Assembly: GCF_001038205.1 (NCBI RefSeq)
Contig: NZ_JWIZ01000014.1
Coordinates: 1 to 64,000 of the forward strand
DNA length: 64,000 nt
Reading direction: 5' to 3'
Source: Muribacter muris
GTDB taxonomy: Bacteria > Pseudomonadota > Gammaproteobacteria > Enterobacterales > Pasteurellaceae
Shown: positions 1 to 8,912 of the stretch, one piece after another
How the letters are laid out: each line of letters begins with the position of its first letter
How positions within the stretch are numbered: position 1 is the first letter of the stretch
Notes under the pieces: model-generated
Told to the model about the DNA's origin: nothing
Database searches by the model: none
Seen by the model: the letters and a program-made list of their open reading frames with translations, nothing else
Program-made: the position numbers and the translations under genes

Positions 1-27
1 GTTGCACAAAGTTGTTTTTTGTTCACT

Positions 28-112
28 TGTAGGGACACACTGCGTGTGTCCGGATTTTAACCTATTGAAATAATTTGATTTTTATAAAGGACACACGTAG
101 TGTGTCCCTACA
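28..112. repeat. Paired palindromic repeats bounded by inverted ends
   Basis: Two perfect hairpins, GGACACAC-TGC-GTGTGTCC (33-51) and GGACACAC-GTA-GTGTGTCC (89-107), lie in opposite orientation. The outer flanks TGTAGGGACACAC (28-40) and GTGTGTCCCTACA (100-112) are exact reverse complements, so the 85-bp unit has 13-bp inverted ends. No reading frame is present. The rest of 1-164 holds nothing else recognisable. It looks like a small mobile or REP-type element. Confidence 0.6.
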
Positions 113-164
113 TTCTGTTAAAATGGCTATTTTTGTGCATTCACTACATAATAGGGCTTAATTT

Positions 165-189
165 GACCGCGTTTTTGCGGTCTTTTTTT
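165..189 (+). terminator. Rho-independent terminator of a gene upstream of the window
   Basis: Stem GACCGC (165-170) / GCGGTC (177-182) with a six-base loop, followed by seven T. It lies just ahead of the methyltransferase start, so it probably ends a transcript entering from the left. Confidence 0.7.
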
Positions 190-212
190 ACTTTTTGTTT
201 GAGAACACAACG

Positions 213-1109
213 ATGATCACTATCCTTGACGGTGGAATGAGCCGTGAATTAATGCGGCTGAATGCACCTTTTCGCCAGCCTGAATGGTCGGCATTGGCAC
301 TTTATGAGCAACCTGAGGCGGTTCAGCAGGTACACGAAGATTTTATTCTGAACGGGGCAAACATTATTACTACCAACAGCTATGCGCTTGTTCCCTTCCA
401 TATCGGCGAACAGCGGTTTAAAACCGATAGCCGTACCCTCGCAGATTTAGCGGGGAAGCTGGCGCGCAATGCGGTGAAAAAGGCGAACGTTGCGGGTGTC
501 AAAATTGCCGGCTCGATCCCGCCGTTATTTGGTTCTTACCGTCCCGATTTGTTTCAAGCCACACGGGTGAATGAGATTGCATTACCGCTTATTAAAGGGC
601 TTTCGCCTTATGTGGATATTTGGCTATGCGAAACCCAAAGTAGCATCATTGAACCACAGTCGATCAAGCCGTTACTACCGGATAACCGTCCGCTCTGGGT
701 CTCATTTACCTTACAAGATGACGAACCCTCTGCACAACCTTGTTTACGCTCGGGGGAAACGGTGCAGCAAGCGGTCGAAAAGATGATTGAATTAGCGGTT
801 GGGGCAATTTTATTTAATTGTTGTCAGCCCGAAGTGATTGCATCAGCACTTCAGATCACCCGCCAAACCCTTATTCAACATAATGCAGAACATATCCAAA
901 TCGGTGCTTACGCCAATGCTTTTGCACCGCAGCCGAAAAATGCGACCGCAAATGACGGCTTAGACGAGGTGCGGGCCGATCTCGATCCGCCTGCCTACTA
1001 TCAATGGGCAAAAACGTGGCAACAGGCAGGGGCTACAATTATCGGCGGTTGCTGTGGTATCGGCACAGAACATATCCGCTATTTGTCCGAACATTTAAAC
1101 AATCACTAA
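213..1109 (+). CDS. mmuM: Homocysteine S-methyltransferase
   Basis: Transfers a methyl group from S-methylmethionine (or S-adenosylmethionine) to homocysteine, giving methionine, in the cytoplasm. The 298-residue product is a single Hcy-binding barrel. It begins with the usual 'LDGG..REL' signature, and the zinc-binding cysteines are visible as FNCC (about 203-204) and GGCCG (about 279-281). The ATG at 213 is preferred over a TTG 18 bp upstream because it matches the usual family N terminus. A permease gene follows after 19 bp with its own good Shine-Dalgarno, so the two probably form an operon. The family call is firm; the choice of methyl donor is inferred from MmuM-type proteins. Confidence 0.9.
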   Translation: MITILDGGMSRELMRLNAPFRQPEWSALALYEQPEAVQQVHEDFILNGANIITTNSYALVPFHIGEQRFKTDSRTLADLAGKLARNAVKKANVAGVKIAGSIPPLFGSYRPDLFQATRVNEIALPLIKGLSPYVDIWLCETQSSIIEPQSIKPLLPDNRPLWVSFTLQDDEPSAQPCLRSGETVQQAVEKMIELAVGAILFNCCQPEVIASALQITRQTLIQHNAEHIQIGAYANAFAPQPKNATANDGLDEVRADLDPPAYYQWAKTWQQAGATIIGGCCGIGTEHIRYLSEHLNNH

Positions 1110-1128
1110 ACTAAAATAGGGGAACAGG

Positions 1129-2544
1129 ATGCCTCACAAAAAAATCGGGTTAATTTCGCTCACGGCTTTAGTGCTAAGCTCAATGATTGGTTCAGGCATT
1201 TTCAGCTTGCCGCAAAATATGGCGGAAGTTGCCGGCGCGGAAGCACTTATGATCGGTTGGGCAATCACCGGCGTCGGTATCATTTTCTTAGGGCTTTGTT
1301 TTTTCTTTATTTCCCGCTTACGCCCCGATTTAGACGGCGGCATTTATACCTATGCCCGTGAAGGTTTTGGCGAGCTAATGGGCTTTATGTCGGCTTGGGG
1401 ATATTGGCTATGTGCGACCATCGGCATTGTCGGCTATTTAGTGGTGGCGTTTGAAGGTATTGGAACTTTTACCGATCGCCCCGATCGGATTATTTTCGGG
1501 CAAGGCAATACGGTGGCGGCGTTTATCGGCACTTCCGCTATCCTTTGGTTAGTGCATATTCTAATTGCTAAGGGCGTAAAAGAAGCGGCAACAGTCAATC
1601 TTATCGCCACTTTTGTGAAAGTATTTCCGTTGATCTTGTTTATCGGCTTGGCAATTTGGGCATTTTCACCGGATACTTTCAACCAAGATACGCAAGCGTT
1701 GCAATTAAATAGCCCCATCACCGATCAAGTAAAAAATACAATGCTGATTACCCTATGGGTGTTTACCGGCGTTGAAGGCGCTTCCGTGCTGTCAGCCCAC
1801 GCTCAAAAACGCTCGGATGTCGGCATCGCAACGGTATTAGGCATTATCATTGCCTTAGCATTATATATTGCGATTACGGTGCTTTCCTTAGGGATTTTAC
1901 CCCGCGAAACGATTGCCGCAATGTCTAATCCCTCTATGGCAGGGTTATTGGCGTATATCATCGGTTCATCGGGAAAAATCATCATTACCTGTTGCTTAAT
2001 TGTATCGGTATTAGCCTCTTATATCAGTTGGACAATGTATGCCGCCGAAGTGCCTTATCGTGGGGCGAAAAACGGCGCGTTTCCTAAAATCTTAGATAAA
2101 CGCAATGCCAATGGTACACCAATTAACGCCCTATGGTTTACCGGATTTATTGTTCAACTGTGCCTAATACTGGTATTACTAACCGGCAAAAGCTACAACG
2201 CACTGTTGCTCATTTCAACCTCAATGATTTTAGTGCCTTACCTTTTAATCGGCGCTTACCTGTTAAAGTTAGCCGTTCAACAAAACAGCAAATGGTACAT
2301 TAAATTAACCGGATTTATCGCCACACTATACGGGCTTTGGATTCTATATGCCGCAGGTTTGGATTACCTGCTGCTCTCCGTATTACTCTATGTGCCGGGC
2401 ATTGCATTATTCCTGTATTCACGTTATCAATCTCAAGGTAAAAAGTTGAATCTAAGCCGCAGTGAAAAAATGATACTGGTGATTATCGGCATTTTATTTA
2501 TGGGGGCAGTCTATAACGGATTTACTTCGGTAACTTGGGCATAA
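1129..2544 (+). CDS. APC-superfamily amino acid permease/antiporter (APA/ArcD type)
   Basis: Inner-membrane amino acid transporter of 471 residues with about twelve hydrophobic segments. The first helix carries the APC substrate-binding glycine motif 'SSMIGSGIFSLPQ', and the protein resembles basic amino acid/polyamine antiporters (ArcD, PotE, YdgI-like) more than the E. coli S-methylmethionine permease MmuP. Its position directly behind a homocysteine S-methyltransferase gene suggests import of a methylated amino acid or methionine precursor, but this rests on context only. The start has a clear GGGGAA ribosome site eight bases upstream. The family call is safe; the substrate is unknown. Confidence 0.8.
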   Translation: MPHKKIGLISLTALVLSSMIGSGIFSLPQNMAEVAGAEALMIGWAITGVGIIFLGLCFFFISRLRPDLDGGIYTYAREGFGELMGFMSAWGYWLCATIGIVGYLVVAFEGIGTFTDRPDRIIFGQGNTVAAFIGTSAILWLVHILIAKGVKEAATVNLIATFVKVFPLILFIGLAIWAFSPDTFNQDTQALQLNSPITDQVKNTMLITLWVFTGVEGASVLSAHAQKRSDVGIATVLGIIIALALYIAITVLSLGILPRETIAAMSNPSMAGLLAYIIGSSGKIIITCCLIVSVLASYISWTMYAAEVPYRGAKNGAFPKILDKRNANGTPINALWFTGFIVQLCLILVLLTGKSYNALLLISTSMILVPYLLIGAYLLKLAVQQNSKWYIKLTGFIATLYGLWILYAAGLDYLLLSVLLYVPGIALFLYSRYQSQGKKLNLSRSEKMILVIIGILFMGAVYNGFTSVTWA

Positions 2545-2555
2545 TCCGGCAAAAT

Positions 2556-2584
2556 ACCGACCGCTAAATCAGCAAGCGGTCGGT
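2556..2584. terminator. Bidirectional terminator made of inverted uptake signals
   Basis: Ten-base perfect stem ACCGACCGCT (2556-2565) / AGCGGTCGGT (2575-2584) with a nine-base loop, between two convergent genes. T tracts are short on both sides, so efficiency is uncertain. The stem carries an uptake-signal core. Confidence 0.55.
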
Positions 2585-2604
2585 TCTCCCCCATTTTTTG
2601 CAAA

Positions 2605-3942
2605 TTATTTTAAAAACTCGCCGACATTCAATAATATCAATTCGTTATCATCAACGGTGTTCGGCTCTCGGCTGGCGGAGAAAGGCAGGTTATTATCGTT
2701 GCCGACAATAATATGATTTTCATCGACGATATCCACATTTTCAATAGTAAAGAAAGGGAAAACAAACCGCCCGTTCACTAGGGGGTTGCGGGCAATCTTG
2801 TTGGGATCGGCGATGTCCATTAAATCAATGTAAGCGACTTTTTCGGCAATGCCGTTGTCTGCCAAGCGGATTTTGTAGATACGCTTAAATTTTGCCGATT
2901 GATCGAAACAGTGGGTTTTATCATCGCTTAGGCAAGGGTAGGCGGTTGTGCCTTCAAGGTTATCCCGTTCAATCACCAGTCCGTATTGTGCGTTGATCAT
3001 ATTGAAATCGCCGATGGCGTGGAGATTGGATTCCAAAGGGTATTGCCAGCTTTTGCCCGTGTAGGCTTTTCGGTCGAGATCGAATTCTAGAATGCGTAAG
3101 TAATGCTTACCTTTCACGTTTTCATATTGCTGTTTTTCGTTGTCCCATAATGCACCTTCGAGCATTGGGTAGAGCGTTGAACCGTATTTTGCCATTCCTT
3201 CAAAGCCTTTTGAACGTTTGACTTGAAAGTCCGGCAAGGGTTTGTCGGGCGAGGACGGTAGCGTGAGCGCCGGATTATCGGGAGAACGTAGCGGGTGGCT
3301 GTCGAGCAGCGTGTCATAAATGGCGACAATATTGCCCGTTTGATCGGCTTCAAGCAGATAAGGCCCAAATTCTTCGCCAATCCAAAAATGGTCGTTGTGG
3401 ATCTGAATACTTTCAGGGTCGAAGTCCGCTCCGGTTAAATAACGGGTAGCAGTATTTTCATTCTGGATCGGAAACGGGACGATTTTATGCGGATCTTGCA
3501 AAAATACCGTGCGTAGCCGCTCAAGATTACCCTTTTCCCAATTAATGCGGTATTGATTGATAAATAAAGCACTGTCGGCAGAGTTTTTCTTGGTGCCGAA
3601 GCCGTTATCGGTCAGCAGCCAAACTGTGCCGTCCGGCATCACTTTGATACCGGAATGCCCTTGTACCGCTTGATTTTCAAAAGGCAATTTAAGATTGGTT
3701 TGGCGAAATTGTCCGGATTTAGCCGATTGACTGTAAGGCGTATCAAGCCGCTTACCCGGCTGGGTGAATTTACCGCTGAGGTTAAAATGCTCGCCCGCCT
3801 CTTTTGGGGTGGCAATAAAGGTTTGTGCCTGCAAAATAGCGTAGCCGGCAAGTTGAGCCTCAAATTTTTGTGGAGCGGCAATTGCGGTAAGGCTAAATAA
3901 AACCGCAGTGTTGATGAATGTGAATAGTTTGGCGTATGTCAT
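2605..3942 (-). CDS. Secreted esterase-like protein of the phytase-like family
   Basis: The 445-residue product begins with a typical signal peptide (MTYAKLF, hydrophobic core, cut near AIAA), so it should be periplasmic. The rest resembles the 'esterase-like activity of phytase' domain family, with repeated beta-propeller-type strands and phrases such as 'GADFDPESIQI..WIGEEFGPY' and 'SKGFEGMAKYG'. Substrate and physiological role are unknown, although the family suggests a phosphoester or ester hydrolase. The frame stays open a further 69 codons upstream, but that stretch overlaps the rpoZ promoter and start. The ATG at 3942 has an AAAGGA site and the signal peptide, which decides the start. 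Confidence 0.72.
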   Translation of the reverse strand: MTYAKLFTFINTAVLFSLTAIAAPQKFEAQLAGYAILQAQTFIATPKEAGEHFNLSGKFTQPGKRLDTPYSQSAKSGQFRQTNLKLPFENQAVQGHSGIKVMPDGTVWLLTDNGFGTKKNSADSALFINQYRINWEKGNLERLRTVFLQDPHKIVPFPIQNENTATRYLTGADFDPESIQIHNDHFWIGEEFGPYLLEADQTGNIVAIYDTLLDSHPLRSPDNPALTLPSSPDKPLPDFQVKRSKGFEGMAKYGSTLYPMLEGALWDNEKQQYENVKGKHYLRILEFDLDRKAYTGKSWQYPLESNLHAIGDFNMINAQYGLVIERDNLEGTTAYPCLSDDKTHCFDQSAKFKRIYKIRLADNGIAEKVAYIDLMDIADPNKIARNPLVNGRFVFPFFTIENVDIVDENHIIVGNDNNLPFSASREPNTVDDNELILLNVGEFLK

Positions 3943-4030
3943 TTGATGTCCTTTTGCAATGGTGGGGATAGGCAGAGTATAAAAATAATTTTTGACAATT
4001 AAATGACAGCGATAAAATACGGCAGATGAA

Positions 4031-4059
4031 TTGTATCCGGTTAATAAGTTCGGTATAAT
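4031..4059 (+). promoter_or_regulatory. Sigma-70 promoter of rpoZ-spoT-recG
   Basis: TTGTAT (4031-4036), 17-base spacer, perfect TATAAT (4054-4059), 46 bp before the rpoZ start. No gmk gene precedes rpoZ here, unlike in E. coli. Confidence 0.65.
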
Positions 4060-4105
4060 ACCCGATCTTTTACATTCCCAAATTTTGCAACATTCGGAGT
4101 AGATA

Positions 4106-4387
4106 ATGGCTCGTGTTACCGTACAAGACGCAGTAGAGAAAATTGGCAACCGTTTTGATTTAATTTTAACCGCAGCACGCCGTGCAAGACAATTACAGCT
4201 TCACACTCGTGAACCGCTTGTACCGGAAGAAGACGATAAACCGACCGTGATTGCATTGCGTGAGATCGAGGAAGGCTTGATTAATAATCAAATTATGGAT
4301 CAGCAAGAAAATATTGAAGCGCTTAAGCAAGAAGTGGCAGAACGAGAAGCGATTTCCTTCCTTGCGGACGTTCAAGCAAAAGCCTAG
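4106..4387 (+). CDS. rpoZ: RNA polymerase omega subunit
   Basis: Small accessory subunit that binds beta-prime, helps polymerase assembly and contributes to the ppGpp site. At 93 residues it is about the length of E. coli omega. The diagnostic start '[19 protein letters not shown]' and the central 'ARRARQLQ' are present, and the C-terminal tail is helical and charged. Start supported by a GGAG site. It heads rpoZ-spoT-recG, separated from spoT by a long hairpin. Confidence 0.97.
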   Translation: MARVTVQDAVEKIGNRFDLILTAARRARQLQLHTREPLVPEEDDKPTVIALREIEEGLINNQIMDQQENIEALKQEVAEREAISFLADVQAKA

Positions 4388-4402
4388 TTGTCGCCATTGC
4401 AG

Positions 4403-4458
4403 AAATGGGCAGTGGATAATGCAAACGTCTTCACGTTGTATTTCCCACTGCCCATTTT
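4403..4458 (+). terminator. Long stem-loop between rpoZ and spoT (attenuator candidate)
   Basis: A perfect 13-base stem (4403-4415 with 4445-4457, AAATGGGCAGTGG and its complement) encloses a second small hairpin AACGT-CTTC-ACGTT. It is followed by TTTTG. It could partly terminate transcription so that spoT is made at a lower level than rpoZ, or it could be an mRNA processing site. The T tract is short. Confidence 0.5.
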
Positions 4459-4497
4459 GTATCTAGGGGATTGAGATCAGATTATTCGGGGTGAGGT

Positions 4498-6606
4498 ATG
4501 GAGATTTTTGACAGTCTAAATCAGATTATTCAACGCTATTTGCCGCAAGCGCAAATCCAAATGGTGAAGCGGGCGTATGAGGTTGCCAAACAGGCGCACG
4601 AAGGGCAGTTTCGCTCCAGCGGCGAGCCGTATATTACGCATCCGGTGGCGGTAGCGGGCATTATTGCCGAAATGAAACTCGACCACGAGGCAATAATGGC
4701 GGCGTTGTTGCACGATGTGATTGAAGATACCCCCTATACTGAAGAGCAGTTGGCAGCGGAATTTGGCGTGAGTACCGCCGAAATCGTGCAAGGCGTATCC
4801 AAGTTAGACAAACTGAAATTCCGTACCCGTCAAGAAGCGCAGGTGGAAAATTTCCGCAAAATGATTTTGGCGATGACCAAAGATGTGCGGGTGGTCTTGA
4901 TTAAGTTGGCAGACCGCACCCACAATATGCGCACCCTTGGGGCGTTGCGCCCGGATAAACGCCGCCGGATCGCCAAAGAGACCCTCGAAATCTACACTCC
5001 CCTTGCCCACCGCTTAGGTATTGAACATATTAAAAATGAGTTGGAAGATCTCTGCTTGGAGGCAATGTATCCTTACCGCTATTGTGTGATTAAAAAAGCG
5101 ATTGAAACCGCCCGTGGCACACATCAAGAGATGATCGCCCGTATCAGCCGCGATATTCAAACCCGACTGCAAGAAGTGGGAATTAAAGCCCGCCTTTACG
5201 GCAAGGAACGTCCGCTCTATTATCTTTATGAAAATATGCGTAAAAAAGAGCAGCGTTTTAACTCAATTTTAGATATTTACTCGTTTCGGGTGGTGGTGGA
5301 GTCGCTGGACAATTGCTACCGAGTGTTAGGGCAAATGCACGCTCTCTATAAGCCACGCCCTTTCCAAGTGAAAGATTATATTGCCGTGCCGAAAACCAAC
5401 GGTTATCAATCACTGCATACTTCAATGATTGGCCCGAAAGGTGTGCCGGTCGATGTATTAATTCGCACCGAAGAAATGGATCAACAGGCTCGGCTCGGTG
5501 TGGCGGCACACTGGGGTTATCAGGGGCAGGAAAGTACCAGCGTGCAGCTACGAGTGCATCAATGGCTCAAAAGCATTGTGGAAATGCAGCAGAGTGCGGG
5601 CAATTCCGCTGAATTTATTGAGAACGTCAAATCCGATCTCTTTTCCAGCGATATTTATGTTTTTACCCCGAAAGGTCGGATTGTTCAACTGCCTGCCAAT
5701 GCGACGGCGGTGGACTTTGCCTACGCGTTGCATACCGACATTGGCGATCGCTGCATTGGTGCAATGGTGGATCGCTCGCCTTATCCGTTGTCCGAGCCGC
5801 TGCAATCGGGGCAAACGATTGAAATTCTCACTGCCGACACTGTATGCCTCAATGCGTTATGGCTTAATTTTGTGGTAACTGCCAAAGCCCGCTCAAGTAT
5901 TCGGAATACCTTAAAACGCCAGCAACGCAGCGATGCGATTGCCCTTGGTCGCCGTCAGCTACTATTATCGCTCCAGTTGCAAACTTTCGACACGATCGAC
6001 CCGCTTGTGATTGATAAACTGCTGAAAGAGCTGAAATTGACAAGTTTTGACGATCTGTTAGCAGAAATCGGCTTGGGTAATCAGATCAGCGGTGTGGTTG
6101 CCCACTACCTAAGCGGGCAAGCAATGGAAGTGGATATGCCGACCACAGAGGGCGTTCGCCCGCTAGCGATTGGCGGCGGAAAAGGCGGCTTGATTTGCTT
6201 TGCCCAGTGTTGTTTGCCGGTACCGGGTGATGACATTATCGCCCATATCAATTCAGGCAAAGGCTTGACGATTCATAATGTGATGTGCCGTAATGTGAAG
6301 GATTATATCAGCGATAAACGCCACTATACGCCGGTTAATTGGGATCTTGCTCAAGATCAACAGGCGGAATTTGAAGCGGAAATTTGCGTGGATATTTTAA
6401 ATCGACAAGGCGTGTTGGCGGATATTACCGGCACAATCGCCAAATTAAACAGCAATATTTTGAGTATTCAAAGCCAAGCGAGAGAAGGCGGCGTATACCA
6501 AGTTTTATTGCGGGTGGCGGTGCAAAGTAAAGCTCATCTGGACGATATTTTGGCGAAGATCAGCCACTTACCCGGTACGGTGCAAGCGGTGCGTTCGCCC
6601 CTTTAA
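4498..6606 (+). CDS. spoT: Bifunctional (p)ppGpp synthetase/hydrolase
   Basis: Makes and mainly degrades the alarmone (p)ppGpp. The 702 residues equal the E. coli SpoT length. Domain order: HD hydrolase (HD pair at 72-73 in 'LHDVIEDT'), synthetase with 'VKDYIAVPKTNGYQSLH' (about 290-307), TGS (from about 383) and a C-terminal ACT domain (from about 628). The intact HD motif argues for SpoT rather than RelA. A GAGG site precedes the ATG at 4498. In E. coli trmH lies between spoT and recG; here recG follows directly after 35 bp. Confidence 0.96.
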   Translation: MEIFDSLNQIIQRYLPQAQIQMVKRAYEVAKQAHEGQFRSSGEPYITHPVAVAGIIAEMKLDHEAIMAALLHDVIEDTPYTEEQLAAEFGVSTAEIVQGVSKLDKLKFRTRQEAQVENFRKMILAMTKDVRVVLIKLADRTHNMRTLGALRPDKRRRIAKETLEIYTPLAHRLGIEHIKNELEDLCLEAMYPYRYCVIKKAIETARGTHQEMIARISRDIQTRLQEVGIKARLYGKERPLYYLYENMRKKEQRFNSILDIYSFRVVVESLDNCYRVLGQMHALYKPRPFQVKDYIAVPKTNGYQSLHTSMIGPKGVPVDVLIRTEEMDQQARLGVAAHWGYQGQESTSVQLRVHQWLKSIVEMQQSAGNSAEFIENVKSDLFSSDIYVFTPKGRIVQLPANATAVDFAYALHTDIGDRCIGAMVDRSPYPLSEPLQSGQTIEILTADTVCLNALWLNFVVTAKARSSIRNTLKRQQRSDAIALGRRQLLLSLQLQTFDTIDPLVIDKLLKELKLTSFDDLLAEIGLGNQISGVVAHYLSGQAMEVDMPTTEGVRPLAIGGGKGGLICFAQCCLPVPGDDIIAHINSGKGLTIHNVMCRNVKDYISDKRHYTPVNWDLAQDQQAEFEAEICVDILNRQGVLADITGTIAKLNSNILSIQSQAREGGVYQVLLRVAVQSKAHLDDILAKISHLPGTVQAVRSPL

Positions 6607-6641
6607 TTTGCAAAAGTTTTAATTCTGACGGTGTGGCTAAA

Positions 6642-8723
6642 ATGGTGCAACAGTTATTAGACGGCGTGCCGCTTACGGCATTATCAGGGGTTGGGGCGGC
6701 AATTTCGGAAAAACTTAGCCGTATCGGCATCAATAACGTGCAGGATTTACTGTTCCATTTGCCGATCCGCTATGAAGATCGCACCCGCATCACGCCGATC
6801 GCCGATTTACGCCCCGAGTCTTATGCAACCATTGAGGGTATTGTACAACTGACCGAAGTGCAGTTCGGCAAACGCCCGATTTTATCGACTACCTTGTCGG
6901 ACGGCACGAGCAAAATTAATCTCAAATTCTTCAATTTTAATGCCGGAATGAAAAACAGCCTTGCTGCAGGGACAAGGGTGAAAGCCTTTGGTGAGATTAA
7001 ACGAGGGCGTTATATGGCGGAAATTCACCACCCCGAATATCAAATTATTCGCGGCAACCAACCGCTTGTATTGGCAGAAACCCTTACCCCGATTTATTCC
7101 ACAACCGAAGGTCTAAAGCAGGCGGCGCTGCGCAAATTGACCGATCAAGCCTTGGCGCTATTGGATAAAGTTCAAGTTGCCGAACTATTACCCGATGAAT
7201 TTAATCCCCACCGATATAGTCTCAAACAGGCACTGCAACTGTTACACCGCCCGCCACCGAGTATTTCCTCCGCACAATTAGAGCAAGGCGAGCATCCGGC
7301 ACAAAAACGGCTGATTTTTGAGGAATTATTGGCGCATAATTTGGCAATGCAGCAAATCCGTATCGGCGTGCAACAACATTTTGCCGAGCCGTTGCAATAT
7401 CAAACGGAGCTTAAAACCCGCTTTCTCGCCACGCTACCGTTTCAGCCGACCAATGCACAGCGTAGAGTGGTGGCGGAGATAGAGCAGGATCTTGCCCGCG
7501 CCCACCCGATGATGCGTTTGGTACAGGGCGATGTCGGATCGGGAAAGACCCTAGTGGCAGCCCTTGCCGCATTATTGGCGATTGATAACGGCAAGCAGGT
7601 AGCACTAATGGCACCCACCGAAATTCTTGCCGAGCAGCACGCCCATAATTTTGCCAACTGGCTGCAACCTTTCGGGATTGAAGTGGGCTGGCTGGCAGGT
7701 AAAGTGAAAGGGAAAGCACGTAAAGCCCAGTTAGAAGCAATCCAAAGCGGTAGCGTGCAAATGATCATCGGCACACACGCCTTGTTTCAAGATCAGGTTG
7801 AATTTCACCATTTGGCATTAGTGATTATTGACGAACAGCACCGTTTCGGCGTGCATCAACGGCTAACCTTACGGGAAAAGGGCGCAAAGGACGATGTTTA
7901 TCCCCATCAACTGATTATGACCGCCACCCCGATTCCTCGCACACTGGCGATGACCGTATATGCGGATTTGGACACCTCCATTATTGATGAATTACCGCCG
8001 GGGCGTACACCGATTACAACCGTGGCGATTTCGGAAGATCGGCGGGCGGAAATTGTTCAGCGGGTTTACCACGCCTGTAAGCAGGAAAAGCGTCAAGCCT
8101 ATTGGGTTTGTACCTTGATTGACGAGTCAGAAGTACTGGAAGCACAAGCAGCAGCGGCTACGGCAGAAGATTTGCAACGGGCATTGCCGGATTTACGCAT
8201 AGGCTTAGTGCACGGGCGAATGAAACCCCAAGAAAAACAAACGATTATGGCGGAATTTAAACAGGGCAATCTTGATTTGCTGGTGGCAACCACCGTGATT
8301 GAGGTTGGGGTTGATGTGCCGAATGCCAGTTTGATGATCATTGAAAATTCCGAGCGACTAGGCTTGGCACAGCTTCACCAACTGCGTGGACGTGTCGGGC
8401 GGGGCGCAACCGCTTCCCACTGTGTTTTGATGTATAAAGCGCCGCTCGGCAAAATTTCCGGCAAACGTTTGCAAGTGTTAAGAGATAGCCAAGACGGCTT
8501 TGTGATTGCCGAAAAAGATCTTGAAATTCGAGGCACGGGCGAAATTCTTGGCACAAAACAAACGGGAATGGCGGAGTTTAAGATTGCCAATCTGATGCGT
8601 GATCGCAAGATGATCCCCTTAGTGCAGACCTACGCCAAACGGCTGATTTTAGAACAACCTGATACGGCGGAAAAACTTATCCGCCGCTGGCTCGACCAAA
8701 AAACCGAATACAGCAACGCCTAG
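6642..8723 (+). CDS. recG: ATP-dependent DNA helicase RecG
   Basis: Branch-migrating helicase that remodels stalled forks and Holliday junctions. It has an N-terminal wedge/OB domain ('RYEDRT', 'FFNF..KNSLA'), Walker A GDVGSGKT near residue 297, the DEQH box near 397 with 'RFGVHQR', and the C-terminal helicase domain with 'QLRGRVGRG'. The ATG at 6642 gives 693 residues, the E. coli length, and aligns with its N terminus. A GTG nine bases upstream (6633) is possible, and neither start has a strong ribosome site. Last gene of rpoZ-spoT-recG, convergent with ung. Confidence 0.95.
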   Translation: MVQQLLDGVPLTALSGVGAAISEKLSRIGINNVQDLLFHLPIRYEDRTRITPIADLRPESYATIEGIVQLTEVQFGKRPILSTTLSDGTSKINLKFFNFNAGMKNSLAAGTRVKAFGEIKRGRYMAEIHHPEYQIIRGNQPLVLAETLTPIYSTTEGLKQAALRKLTDQALALLDKVQVAELLPDEFNPHRYSLKQALQLLHRPPPSISSAQLEQGEHPAQKRLIFEELLAHNLAMQQIRIGVQQHFAEPLQYQTELKTRFLATLPFQPTNAQRRVVAEIEQDLARAHPMMRLVQGDVGSGKTLVAALAALLAIDNGKQVALMAPTEILAEQHAHNFANWLQPFGIEVGWLAGKVKGKARKAQLEAIQSGSVQMIIGTHALFQDQVEFHHLALVIIDEQHRFGVHQRLTLREKGAKDDVYPHQLIMTATPIPRTLAMTVYADLDTSIIDELPPGRTPITTVAISEDRRAEIVQRVYHACKQEKRQAYWVCTLIDESEVLEAQAAAATAEDLQRALPDLRIGLVHGRMKPQEKQTIMAEFKQGNLDLLVATTVIEVGVDVPNASLMIIENSERLGLAQLHQLRGRVGRGATASHCVLMYKAPLGKISGKRLQVLRDSQDGFVIAEKDLEIRGTGEILGTKQTGMAEFKIANLMRDRKMIPLVQTYAKRLILEQPDTAEKLIRRWLDQKTEYSNA

Positions 8724-8772
8724 CAAGCGGTTAGATCCGTTTGAGATTAAGAAAATTGCGGTAGTAGATCAA

Positions 8773-8815
8773 ACAGCTATTCTAATAGCTGTATAGGGAC
8801 GCTATGCAGCGTTCG
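8773..8815. repeat. Two adjacent small palindromes in the recG-ung gap
   Basis: ACAGCTATT (8773-8781) and AATAGCTGT (8784-8792) form one inverted repeat. Immediately after it, GGACGCT (8797-8803) and AGCGTTC (8808-8814) form another with an ATGC loop. The second recurs at 22853-22867 with the same flanks. The rest of 8724-8912 holds only isolated uptake-signal cores. Confidence 0.5.
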
Positions 8816-8912
8816 TTTAAGTACATTGAATTGCTGATATGGCATTCCCCATATTTGTGTCAAAGCGGCAGCATTTTGCAGAAAATGGCGCAAAACTTAC
8901 CGCTTGTAATGG

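Noticed and set aside
3943-4149. N-terminal extension of the phytase-like protein
   Set aside because: The frame is open but runs through the rpoZ promoter and start region; the signal peptide and ribosome site put the start at 3942.
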